DNA of 64,000 nucleotides, taken from positions 27,088 to 91,087 of the forward strand of contig CAJTZX010000008.1 in the NCBI GenBank assembly GCA_910584345.1, given 5' to 3'. The translations under genes and the position numbers were made by a program. The notes under the pieces are model-generated. The model made no database searches, was not told the origin of the DNA, and worked only from the letters and a program-made list of their open reading frames with translations. Each line of letters opens with the position of its first letter. The first letter of the stretch is position 1. Positions 17,381-25,644 of this stretch are shown piece after piece. The DNA is from an uncultured Eubacterium sp. GTDB taxonomy: Bacteria; Bacillota; Clostridia; Lachnospirales; Lachnospiraceae.

Positions 17381-17466
17381 CGGAGAGCATGGGATTCGAA
17401 CCCACGGTGCTTATTAGGCACACGGCTTTTCGAGAGCCGCACCTTAAACCGCTCGGACAACTCTCC
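17381..17466 (-). tRNA. tRNA-Ser, anticodon CGA
   Basis: On the minus strand the RNA begins GGAGAGUUG and ends GCUCUCCG, giving a seven-pair acceptor stem and discriminator G. The anticodon loop CUCGAAA gives anticodon CGA, which reads UCG. The long variable arm (GUGCCUAAUAAGCAC) is the serine hallmark and the T-arm has GGGUUCGAAUCCC. CCA is not encoded. Length is 86 bases. Confidence 0.95.
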
Positions 17467-17570
17467 TTAAATAATAATTGAAAATTAATGCTGTATTAAG
17501 ATTATACCATAATTTTCCATAAATACAAGAAAAATTCCTAAATAGATTTCGATATTTTTCTTCAATATAA

Positions 17571-17599
17571 TTGACAAGCGTCAAAATTCATTGGATAAT
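17571..17599 (+). promoter_or_regulatory. Likely promoter of OPT transporter gene
   Basis: TTGACA (17571-17576), 17-base spacer, GATAAT (17594-17599). It rules out the TTG at 17591 as translation start. Confidence 0.6.
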
Positions 17600-17635
17600 A
17601 GAAAAAGATCAAAAATTAAGGAGGGTTTATTTAAA

Positions 17636-19537
17636 ATGAACGAATCAAAAGAGTTTAAGCCGTATATACCAGCGGACAAGGTATTGCCCGAAATTACGCC
17701 GGTTTCGATTGTGCTTGGTATTTTGCTGGCCATACTGTTTGGCGGCGCCAATGCGTATTTAGGGCTGAGGGTAGGAATGACGGTGTCGGCATCTATTCCG
17801 GCAGCAGTTATCTCTATGGGTGTGATCCGAAAGATTTTACGACGTGACTCTATTTTGGAAAACAATATTGTGCAGACAATTGGTTCTGCCGGTGAATCTT
17901 TGGCTGCAGGAGCTATCTTTACACTTCCGGCTTTATTTATGTGGGCATCAGAAGGCGGTACAGAAACTCCTTCTCTGATCGAGATTGCGTTGATTGCATT
18001 TGTCGGAGGTGTGATTGGTATTTTATTTATGATTCCATTGCGTACTGCTCTGATTGTACAAGAACATGGTACTCTTCCATATCCGGAAGGAAAAGCCTGT
18101 GCAGAAGTATTGATGGCCGGAGAAGAAGGTGGAGAAAGCGCTTCTACCGTATTTTTAGGTCTTGGTATTTCAGCTGTTTACAAGTTTATTGCGGATGGTC
18201 TATGTATTTTCCCAAGTGAAGTTGATTTTGAGATTAAAAGTTATAAGGGTTCCGGAATCGGTATGGATGTACTTCCGGCGCTTCTTGGTGTTGGCTATAT
18301 TTGTGGCGCAAAGGTGTCTTCTTATCTGTTAGCGGGCGGCACGCTTGGATGGTTTGTAATTATGCCGCTTATTGCTCTGTTTGGCGGAGATGCTGTCATT
18401 TATCCCGGTACGAAGGCGATCAGTGAACTTAATCCATCTGGATTATGGGATACTTATATCCGGTATATTGGAGCTGGAGCTGTTGCAGCAGGCGGTATTA
18501 TGAGTCTGATTAAGTCTTTACCGTTGATTGTACGTACATTTCGTCAGGCAGTAAAGGGATTTGGTGCAAAAGCTGGAGTATCCAATCGTACAACACAGGA
18601 TCTGCCAATGAACTTTGTTTTTATTGGCATTGGAGTTATGGCTGTTTTTATGTGGCTGTGTCCGGCAATTCCGGTAAATCTGTTAGGAGCAATTATTATT
18701 ATTATTTTTGGATTCTTTTTTGCTACGGTATCTTCCCGTATGGTAGGACTTGTCGGTAGTTCTAATAATCCGGTATCTGGTATGGCAATTGCAACATTGC
18801 TTATTTCTACAATGATTTTAAAAGCTACAGGAATGATTGGTATGACAGGTATGGTTACTGCAATAAGTATTGGCTCTATTATTTGTATTATTGCAGCTAT
18901 TTCCGGAGACACTTCACAGGATTTGAAAACAGGGTTTTTAGTCGGCTCTACTCCAAAAAATCAGCAAATTGGCGAATTAATTGGTGTTGTTGCATCAGCA
19001 ATTACAATTGGTGGTGTGTTATATCTGTTAAATGCGGCATGGCGTTATGGATCAGATCAGCTTCCGGCACCACAGGCAGTGTTGATGAAAATGGTTGTGG
19101 AAGGTGTTATGAATGGAAATCTTCCTTGGGCGCTTGTATTTTCCGGTGTATTTATTGCTATTGTAGTAGAGATACTTGGAATTCCGGTACTTCCATTTGC
19201 CGTTGGACTGTATTTGCCAATTCATCTAAGTACGCCAATGATTGTAGGTGGTCTGGTAAGGTTATATTTTGAGAAAAAACAAAATGAAACAGACAAAGAA
19301 CGTAAAAGAAAAGTGGAAAATGGTGTTCTTTATTCTTCAGGTTTAATCGCAGGAGAAGGTCTTATTGGAATTATGCTTGCAGTATTTGCTATTATTAATA
19401 TTGGAGATGAGTCCCTTGGAGATATCATTAATCTTTCAGAGAAAATTGATTTAGGCAACTGGGGTGGACTGGCATTCTTTGTAGTTTTGACTGCATCACT
19501 TTATTATTTTATTGTAAAGAAAAAGAAGAATAAATAA
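17636..19537 (+). CDS. OPT-family oligopeptide transporter
   Basis: 633 residues with about fifteen hydrophobic membrane segments. The N-terminal block PEITPVSIVLGILLAILFGG with ANAYLGLRVGMTVSASIPAA is the signature of the OPT family, and EHGTLPYPEGKACAEVL follows at about 150-170. Bacterial members import small peptides or metal chelates by proton coupling; the substrate cannot be told. The ATG at 17636 has AAGGAGGG 10 bases upstream and lies after the promoter. A hairpin follows downstream. Confidence 0.92.
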   Translation: MNESKEFKPYIPADKVLPEITPVSIVLGILLAILFGGANAYLGLRVGMTVSASIPAAVISMGVIRKILRRDSILENNIVQTIGSAGESLAAGAIFTLPALFMWASEGGTETPSLIEIALIAFVGGVIGILFMIPLRTALIVQEHGTLPYPEGKACAEVLMAGEEGGESASTVFLGLGISAVYKFIADGLCIFPSEVDFEIKSYKGSGIGMDVLPALLGVGYICGAKVSSYLLAGGTLGWFVIMPLIALFGGDAVIYPGTKAISELNPSGLWDTYIRYIGAGAVAAGGIMSLIKSLPLIVRTFRQAVKGFGAKAGVSNRTTQDLPMNFVFIGIGVMAVFMWLCPAIPVNLLGAIIIIIFGFFFATVSSRMVGLVGSSNNPVSGMAIATLLISTMILKATGMIGMTGMVTAISIGSIICIIAAISGDTSQDLKTGFLVGSTPKNQQIGELIGVVASAITIGGVLYLLNAAWRYGSDQLPAPQAVLMKMVVEGVMNGNLPWALVFSGVFIAIVVEILGIPVLPFAVGLYLPIHLSTPMIVGGLVRLYFEKKQNETDKERKRKVENGVLYSSGLIAGEGLIGIMLAVFAIINIGDESLGDIINLSEKIDLGNWGGLAFFVVLTASLYYFIVKKKKNK

Positions 19538-19612
19538 ATTTAAATATTATTTTATATAGGTATATATTGATTTCTGTTTTTATAAAATAAACGGTAATCA
19601 AAGAGAACTTTG

Positions 19613-19649
19613 CAACATCTGCTGAAATATCTTGAATCAGCAGATGTTG
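19613..19649 (+). terminator. Hairpin after OPT transporter gene
   Basis: CAACATCTGCTGA (19613-19625) pairs perfectly with TCAGCAGATGTTG (19637-19649). T-tail is weak (TATTAT). Confidence 0.6.
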
Positions 19650-19682
19650 TATTATAAATAATCTGAAAATAAGGAATTTAGA

Positions 19683-20033
19683 ATGGCAAAAAAGAAGAAT
19701 GATAATTTTTTGGACTATATTCCAAAAAGAAATAAATTATACGAGTGGGATTTGAATCAAAAAAATCATGTAGAAGTAGCGGTTTTGAATCGTGGAATGT
19801 ATAATAGAATTGCGCAGCTGTTATTTCGTAAGCCAAAGATCAGCAAAATTGAATTGGACGAGCTTGGGAGTTTCATTTGGCAGGAAATGGATGGAGTAAA
19901 AACAATTTATGAGATTGGAAATGCAGTAAAATCTAAATTTGGGAAAAAGGCGGAACCTTTGTACGAACGTTTATGTGAATATATTCGGATTCTTCACAAT
20001 AACCGCTTTATTGTATATGAGAATAAAAAGTAG
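19683..20033 (+). CDS. PqqD-family small protein
   Basis: 116 residues with a PqqD-like winged-helix pattern: KISKIELDELGSFIWQEMDG followed by KTIYEIGNAVKSKFG and a final RILHNNRFI strand. PqqD domains bind precursor peptides and hand them to radical-SAM enzymes. No radical-SAM gene or precursor peptide is visible beside it, so a role in peptide modification cannot be claimed. It lies 39 bases before pepD. Confidence 0.7.
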   Translation: MAKKKNDNFLDYIPKRNKLYEWDLNQKNHVEVAVLNRGMYNRIAQLLFRKPKISKIELDELGSFIWQEMDGVKTIYEIGNAVKSKFGKKAEPLYERLCEYIRILHNNRFIVYENKK

Positions 20034-20072
20034 ATAATATAAAATATTATTTTATAGAAAGAAGGAAAAAAC

Positions 20073-21521
20073 ATGGGAGTATTATCTAATCTGGAACCAA
20101 AAGAAGTATTTTCGTATTTTGAAGAAATCAGTTCTATTCCGCGTGCATCTTATCATGAGGGTAAGATCAGTAATTATTGTGTTGCATTTGCGAAAAAACA
20201 TAATCTGGAATGTATACAGGATGAGCTGAAAAATATTATTATCATCAAAGAAGCTACATCAGGATATGAACAGGAAGAACCGATTATAATTCAAGGACAT
20301 CTTGATATGGTATGTGAAAAGACACCCGATTGTACTATAGATTTTGATACGGATGGCATTAAATTGCAAGTAGAAGGAGATTATATTACAGCCGATGGAA
20401 CAACGCTGGGAGGCGATGATGGAATAGCGATTGCTTATGCATTGGCAATACTTGCGTCCGATACGATTGCGCATCCTAGGCTAGAAGTAATATTTACCGT
20501 ATCAGAAGAAGTAGGGATGGAAGGAGCGTCAGGTATTGACGTATCTATGCTGAAAGGGCGCAGATTATTGAATCTGGATTCAGAAGAAGAAGGATTCCTG
20601 CTCGCAGGCTGTGCAGGCGGTGCAGGAATAAAATGTAGGCTTCCGGTACACTGTGTATCTACGCAAGGTTCTGTACTTGAAATAGAAGTCAGCGGATTAA
20701 ATGGAGGTCATTCAGGAGTAGAAATTCATAAAGGCCGCGCCAATGCAAATATACTAATGGGACGTATTTTAATACAATTAGCAAAGCATGTAACGTATCA
20801 TCTGGCATCCTTTGCAGGGGGAAGTAAAGATAATGCAATACCGAGAGGAAGCAAAGTAATCCTATGTCTTGCGGAGAAGGAAATTTCGAAGGTAAAGGAA
20901 GTCTTGGATGAAATACAAAGAGATATTTCTAATGAATATGCTGTGACAGATAAAGATATTCGAATTTCGTTAAAACAGGAAGATGCGCCTTTACCGTTTA
21001 AAATGTTAGATAAAGATAGTACCCAAAAAGCAATTTTATTTTTAAATGCGATGCCAAATGGAATACAGACAATGAGCGCCGATGTAGAAGGATTAGTAGA
21101 GACATCTTTAAATTTGGGTATTTTAGAGTTAAATTATGAGGAAATGCTTTTAAGTTATGCTGTAAGGAGCTCAGTTGGAAGTGCAAAGAAAGCTTTGTTG
21201 GAAAAGATAACTTATTTGGCGGAAGCTCTTGGGGGCAGTGTAGAAATATCAGGTGATTATCCTGCGTGGGAATATAAGCGTAATTCTGCATTTCGAGAGA
21301 AAGTTGCATCTGTCTATGAAAAGATGTACAAAAAGCCGCCGATCATTCAAGCGATTCATGCAGGATTGGAATGTGGGTTGCTGGCAGGAAAGCTCCCAGG
21401 GTTAGATTGTATTTCGATAGGGCCGGATATGCAGGATGTGCATACAACAGAGGAAAAATTAAGCATATCTTCAACAAAACGTGTATGGGAGTTTATTTTG
21501 GAAGTGCTTAAGACAAAGTAA
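20073..21521 (+). CDS. pepD: Aminoacyl-histidine dipeptidase (PepD, M20 family)
   Basis: 482-residue zinc aminopeptidase that cleaves dipeptides such as X-His in the cytoplasm. Metal-site motifs are GHLDMVCEKTPD (His76, Asp78), TTLGGDDGIAIAY (bridging Asp), and FTVSEEVGMEGA (catalytic Glu pair). The lid region NGGHSGVEIHKGRANAN and C-terminal AIHAGLECG segment match PepD. An AGAAAGAAGGAAA leader supports the ATG. Confidence 0.94.
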   Translation: MGVLSNLEPKEVFSYFEEISSIPRASYHEGKISNYCVAFAKKHNLECIQDELKNIIIIKEATSGYEQEEPIIIQGHLDMVCEKTPDCTIDFDTDGIKLQVEGDYITADGTTLGGDDGIAIAYALAILASDTIAHPRLEVIFTVSEEVGMEGASGIDVSMLKGRRLLNLDSEEEGFLLAGCAGGAGIKCRLPVHCVSTQGSVLEIEVSGLNGGHSGVEIHKGRANANILMGRILIQLAKHVTYHLASFAGGSKDNAIPRGSKVILCLAEKEISKVKEVLDEIQRDISNEYAVTDKDIRISLKQEDAPLPFKMLDKDSTQKAILFLNAMPNGIQTMSADVEGLVETSLNLGILELNYEEMLLSYAVRSSVGSAKKALLEKITYLAEALGGSVEISGDYPAWEYKRNSAFREKVASVYEKMYKKPPIIQAIHAGLECGLLAGKLPGLDCISIGPDMQDVHTTEEKLSISSTKRVWEFILEVLKTK

Positions 21522-21541
21522 AATTTTGGAATCCTTTTTTG

Positions 21542-21571
21542 TTGACAGTATAATGACTCATAATTTATAAT
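21542..21571 (+). promoter_or_regulatory. Likely promoter of the phosphofructokinase gene
   Basis: TTGACA (21542-21547), 18-base spacer, TATAAT (21566-21571). Confidence 0.65.
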
Positions 21572-21622
21572 AGAAAGGACAAATCGTTTTACAATATCAG
21601 GAGAAAGAGAGGGTGCATCAAA

Positions 21623-22696
21623 ATGCTCAGAGTGGGTATGCTTACAAGCGGCGGCGACTGTCAGGCTTTGAATGCTGCAATGAGAGGCGTTGCAAAAGGA
21701 TTAAGCTCAAATGTTGAAGATTTGGAGATTTATGGTTTTTTGGATGGGTATAAGGGACTGATATACGGAAATTATCGTCTGCTTTCGTCGTCAGATTTTT
21801 CGGGTATCCTGACAAAAGGCGGAACTATTTTAGGTTCTTCCCGTCAGCCATTTAAGCTGATGCGTACGCCAGATGAAAACGGTCTGGACAAAGTAGAAGC
21901 TATGAAGCAGAATTATTACAAATTAAATTTGGACTGCATCGTAATTCTTGGTGGTAATGGTACACAAAAGACAGCGAACCTGCTGCGTGAAGAAGGTTTA
22001 AATGTTATCCATTTACCAAAGACAATTGACAATGATATATTTGGAACAGATGTGACGTTTGGATTCCAAAGTGCTATTAATATCGCTACAGATGCTATTG
22101 ACTGTATTCATACAACTGCAGCATCTCACAACCGTGTATTTATTGTTGAGGTGATGGGACATAAAGTTGGATGGCTGACACTTTATGCAGGTCTGGCTGG
22201 CGGTGCTGATATTATCCTTTTACCGGAAATACCGTATGACATAAAGAAAGTAGTAGCAGCGATTGAGCATCGTACAAAAGCCGGAAAAGGATTTACGATT
22301 CTTGCAGTTGCAGAAGGCGCTATTTCAAAAGATGACGCAAAATTAACGAAGAAAGAATATAAGAAGAAATTAGAAAAGTCACCATATCCTTCTGTATCTT
22401 ATGAGATTGCAGCCAAAATCAGTGAAAAACTAGGCAGTGAAGTGCGTGTCACTGTTCCGGGACATACACAAAGGGGAGGCAGTCCGACTCCATATGATCG
22501 CGTGCTTTGTACCAGACTTGGTGCGGAAGGTGCAAAGGCAATCCTGGAAAAAGATTTTGGTCATATGATTGGTATGGTGAATAATGAAATAAGACGTGTT
22601 CCATTAGAGAATGTTGCCGGAAAATTAAAGACTGTTGATCCAAATGCACAGATCGTAAAAGAAGCAAAATTGACAGGTATTAGTTTTGGTGATTAA
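21623..22696 (+). CDS. pfkA: 6-phosphofructokinase
   Basis: 357-residue PfkA-family enzyme of glycolysis. GGDCQALNAAMRG near residue 10 binds phosphate and PKTIDNDI (132-139) contains the catalytic Asp. At the donor-selecting positions it has Gly113 (in GGNGT), as in ATP enzymes, and Lys133, as in pyrophosphate enzymes; this mix is known from ATP-using group III enzymes. The usual Asp of GGDGT is Asn112. Donor therefore probably ATP but not certain. Confidence 0.9.
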   Translation: MLRVGMLTSGGDCQALNAAMRGVAKGLSSNVEDLEIYGFLDGYKGLIYGNYRLLSSSDFSGILTKGGTILGSSRQPFKLMRTPDENGLDKVEAMKQNYYKLNLDCIVILGGNGTQKTANLLREEGLNVIHLPKTIDNDIFGTDVTFGFQSAINIATDAIDCIHTTAASHNRVFIVEVMGHKVGWLTLYAGLAGGADIILLPEIPYDIKKVVAAIEHRTKAGKGFTILAVAEGAISKDDAKLTKKEYKKKLEKSPYPSVSYEIAAKISEKLGSEVRVTVPGHTQRGGSPTPYDRVLCTRLGAEGAKAILEKDFGHMIGMVNNEIRRVPLENVAGKLKTVDPNAQIVKEAKLTGISFGD

Positions 22697-22731
22697 TGAA
22701 AAAAGTTATTGAAAATGATAGAAATTAAAAT

Positions 22732-22826
22732 CTGCTGTACGGCAGTTTCAGGTTATGTTGCAAAAGTATCTTCTAAGGATGATATTTAATATTTGAACAT
22801 AACTAAAGACTCGTACAGCAGTTTTT
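22732..22826 (+). terminator. Large structured hairpin ending the pfkA transcript, or small RNA
   Basis: The outer stem CTGCTGTACG (22732-22741) and CGTACAGCAG (22812-22821) is followed by five T. Inside, GTTATGTT (22752-22759) pairs with AACATAAC (22796-22803) and a short TATC/GATA stem may form. It acts as a terminator, but its 90-base nested fold is larger than needed. Confidence 0.65.
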
Positions 22827-22907
22827 CTATTAATAGTATAAACAGCGAATATTTTTGAAATATTATATGTAAAAATAATAATAAAATATTAGGAGGTCAG
22901 AATCACT

Positions 22908-24479
22908 ATGTCGTATACGGCGCTTTACCGGAAATACCGGCCTCAAAATTTTACTGATGTGAAAGGACAAGACGCAATTGTTGCAACGATTCGAAATCAG
23001 ATAGAGGCAGAACGTATTGCACATGCTTATTTATTTTGTGGAACAAGAGGTACAGGTAAGACAACGATTGCGAAGATATTTGCAAAAGCAGTGAATTGTG
23101 AACATCCTGTAGAGGGAAGTCCTTGTGGGGAATGTGCCTCCTGTCAGGCAATTGCTGCTGGGACTTCCATGAATGTTATTGAAATTGATGCAGCTTCCAA
23201 CAATGGTGTTGATAATATTCGTGAAATACGTGACGAAGTTACTTATGCTCCAACTGAAGGCAAATATAAGGTATATATTATTGATGAAGTCCATATGCTG
23301 TCAATAGGAGCATTTAATGCGTTGTTAAAAACGTTGGAAGAACCGCCATCCTATGTAATTTTTATACTTGCGACAACTGAAGCACATAAAATACCAGTAA
23401 CAATCTTATCAAGATGCCAGAGGTATGATTTTCATAGAATATCAGTTGATGTTATCTCAGAAAGATTAAATGAATTGCTGGAGCATGAACGGGCAGAAGC
23501 AGAGGAAAAAGCAGTACGGTATATCGCAAAAGCTGCAGATGGAGCTATGCGTGATGCACTCAGCTTGTTAGATCAGTGTATGGCGTTTTATATGGGGCAG
23601 AAGCTAACTTACGATCATGTATTGGAAGTATTGGGTGCAGTAGATACCGAGCGTTTTTCCGATATATTTCGTGCGGTAATCAATCATGATGTTTTAACGG
23701 CTATGCATCAGATTGAGCAATTGGTTGGAGAAGGAAGAGATTTAAGTCAATTTGTAAATGATTTTACGTGGTATTTGCGAAATTTATTGTTACTGCAAAG
23801 CTCCGATCATATGGAGGATGTATTGGATATTTCCAGTGAGAATCTGAAATTACTGAAAGAAGAATGTAATATGACAAATAGTATGGAATTGATACGTTAT
23901 ATTCATATTTTTTCAGAATTGTCTAATCAGGTGCGTTATTCTACACAAAAGCGTATTTTAATTGAGATTGCAGTTATTAAGTTGTGTCGGCCACAGATGG
24001 ATGAGGATGTAAGTTCTATTGTATCAAGAATAGAACAGCTGGAAAAGAAAATAGAAAACGGTGTACAACCAATAGTATCTGTGCCATCAAAATCCGATGT
24101 TGTTCCTACGGAACATATTGTAAATGAAAGCATGCCTATGCCAAAAGCTATATCGGAAGATATTCAACAGATTGTAGCAAATTGGCGTAATATCGTAGCG
24201 CAAATGCCGGGTTCGTACAGTGTTTTTATGAAAAAAGCACATTTAAGTATTGGTGAAAATGATGTGCTAATGATTGTCTTAGACGATGCGATAGTATGTG
24301 AAATGCTGTCTGAGGAAGAAAGACAGGCAGAAATCATAGAGCATATTTCTAAGAGTGTTGGAAAAAAAGTACAGATACAGATCCGATTGAATGATACAGG
24401 AGAACCATTTGAAAAAGCATATGTGGATTTAGAACAGATGATTCATACGGAGATCGAGTATGAGGATTTTTCGGACTAA
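22908..24479 (+). CDS. dnaX: DNA polymerase III subunit gamma/tau
   Basis: 523-residue clamp-loader ATPase. Walker A GTRGTGKTT at residues 45-53, a four-Cys zinc site (Cys64, 73, 76, 79), Walker B IIDEVHML and the sensor SRCQRYDF are all present. The C-terminal third is the variable tau-like region. It leads the conserved dnaX-ybaB-recR group. Confidence 0.97.
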   Translation: MSYTALYRKYRPQNFTDVKGQDAIVATIRNQIEAERIAHAYLFCGTRGTGKTTIAKIFAKAVNCEHPVEGSPCGECASCQAIAAGTSMNVIEIDAASNNGVDNIREIRDEVTYAPTEGKYKVYIIDEVHMLSIGAFNALLKTLEEPPSYVIFILATTEAHKIPVTILSRCQRYDFHRISVDVISERLNELLEHERAEAEEKAVRYIAKAADGAMRDALSLLDQCMAFYMGQKLTYDHVLEVLGAVDTERFSDIFRAVINHDVLTAMHQIEQLVGEGRDLSQFVNDFTWYLRNLLLLQSSDHMEDVLDISSENLKLLKEECNMTNSMELIRYIHIFSELSNQVRYSTQKRILIEIAVIKLCRPQMDEDVSSIVSRIEQLEKKIENGVQPIVSVPSKSDVVPTEHIVNESMPMPKAISEDIQQIVANWRNIVAQMPGSYSVFMKKAHLSIGENDVLMIVLDDAIVCEMLSEEERQAEIIEHISKSVGKKVQIQIRLNDTGEPFEKAYVDLEQMIHTEIEYEDFSD

Positions 24480-24602
24480 AGATGAAAAAGAAGTGGTTTG
24501 TTTGTGTATTTTTAGTGAAAACAAATCCATATATTGTCAGAATAGAAAATTTGCGTTAAAATCAATAACAGTCAAAAAATAAATCCAAGGAGGAATAAAT
24601 AT

Positions 24603-24953
24603 ATGGCAAAAAGAGGTGGATTTCCAGGTGGCGGTATGCCAGGTAATATGGCGAATTTGATGAAGCAGGCGCAGAAAATGCAAAAGCAGATGGAGGATGC
24701 TACAAAAGAACTGGAAGAAAAAGAGATGACAGCAAGTGCAGGTGGTGGAGTTGTAGAAGTAACTGTTTCCGGGAAACGGGTAGTTACAAAAATAAAGATT
24801 GATCCGGAAGCAGTAGATCCAGACGACGTTGAAATGCTGGAAGACTTGATTATGGCGGCAACCAATGAAGCTATGCGTCAAATTGACGAATATTCTCAAA
24901 ATACGATGGGCAAGATTACCGGTGGTCTTGGTGGCGGAATGGGGTTGTTTTAG
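24603..24953 (+). CDS. ybaB: YbaB/EbfC nucleoid-associated protein
   Basis: 116-residue DNA-binding protein with a Gly/Met-rich N-terminus (RGGFPGGGMPGNMANLMKQA), the helix KQAQKMQKQMEDATKELEE, and the conserved VEVTVSGKRVVTKIKIDPE strand pair. It lies between dnaX and recR, the usual place. AAGGAGGA supports the start. Confidence 0.95.
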   Translation: MAKRGGFPGGGMPGNMANLMKQAQKMQKQMEDATKELEEKEMTASAGGGVVEVTVSGKRVVTKIKIDPEAVDPDDVEMLEDLIMAATNEAMRQIDEYSQNTMGKITGGLGGGMGLF

Positions 24954-24955
24954 AA

Positions 24956-25552
24956 ATGGATTACTACAGCGCCCAGATCAGCAGATTAATCGAATCATTA
25001 GCAGGTCTGCCGGGAATCGGAGTGAAGTCTGCCCAGCGGATGGCGTTTCATATATTAAATATGCCTGAAGCAGAAGTAGAAAAATTATCAAATTCTATTA
25101 TTGAGGCAAGACGTAAGGTTTGCTATTGTAAACAGTGTTATACGTTGACAGATGATGAAGTCTGTCCAATTTGTAAAAATGTAAATCGAGATCAAAAAAC
25201 AATTATGGTTGTAGAAAATCCAAGAGATCTTGCTGCTTATGAAAAAACAGGAAAATTTGATGGTGTCTATCATGTACTGCATGGTGCAATTTCTCCTATG
25301 CTCGGTATCGGTCCGGCAGATATAAAATTAAAAGAGCTGATGCATCGATTGCAGGGGGATGTCACCGAAGTGATTATTGCTACAAATTCCAGTCTGGAAG
25401 GTGAGACAACAGCCATGTATATAAGTAAACTAATAAAACCGACCGGTATCAAGGTGACAAGAATTGCCAGTGGTGTTCCGGTTGGCGGTGATCTTGAGTA
25501 TATTGACGAAGTAACGCTGCTGCGTGCCCTAGAAGGGCGTACTGAATTATAA
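24956..25552 (+). CDS. recR: Recombination protein RecR
   Basis: 198-residue ring-forming recombination-repair protein working with RecF and RecO. It has the N-terminal helix-hairpin-helix (LAGLPGIGVKSAQRMAFH), a zinc site (Cys58, 61, 70, 73) and a Toprim domain beginning IMVVENPRDLAAYEKTG. It starts 2 bases after ybaB ends, so the two are coupled. Confidence 0.97.
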   Translation: MDYYSAQISRLIESLAGLPGIGVKSAQRMAFHILNMPEAEVEKLSNSIIEARRKVCYCKQCYTLTDDEVCPICKNVNRDQKTIMVVENPRDLAAYEKTGKFDGVYHVLHGAISPMLGIGPADIKLKELMHRLQGDVTEVIIATNSSLEGETTAMYISKLIKPTGIKVTRIASGVPVGGDLEYIDEVTLLRALEGRTEL

Positions 25553-25644
25553 TTTGTAATGCTGCCAACAATATCTGCCAAAATCAGCCTGATGGTTATG
25601 CTACATTGAACGCATACCTGAAAATATGGAAAGAGGTGTGCGAA

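Noticed and set aside
17591..17635. TTG start for the OPT transporter
   Set aside because: It lies inside the predicted promoter's -10 region; ATG 17636 has AAGGAGGG upstream.
18544..18912. Minus-strand open frame inside the OPT gene
   Set aside because: Antisense shadow of a hydrophobic coding region with no RBS or family match; the same holds for the many other minus-strand frames over core genes.
24225..24240. A-run in dnaX as a programmed frameshift site for a short gamma form
   Set aside because: The run is not the known A-AAA-AAG slippery form with a supporting hairpin and no early stop follows that would give a typical gamma product; not enough evidence.
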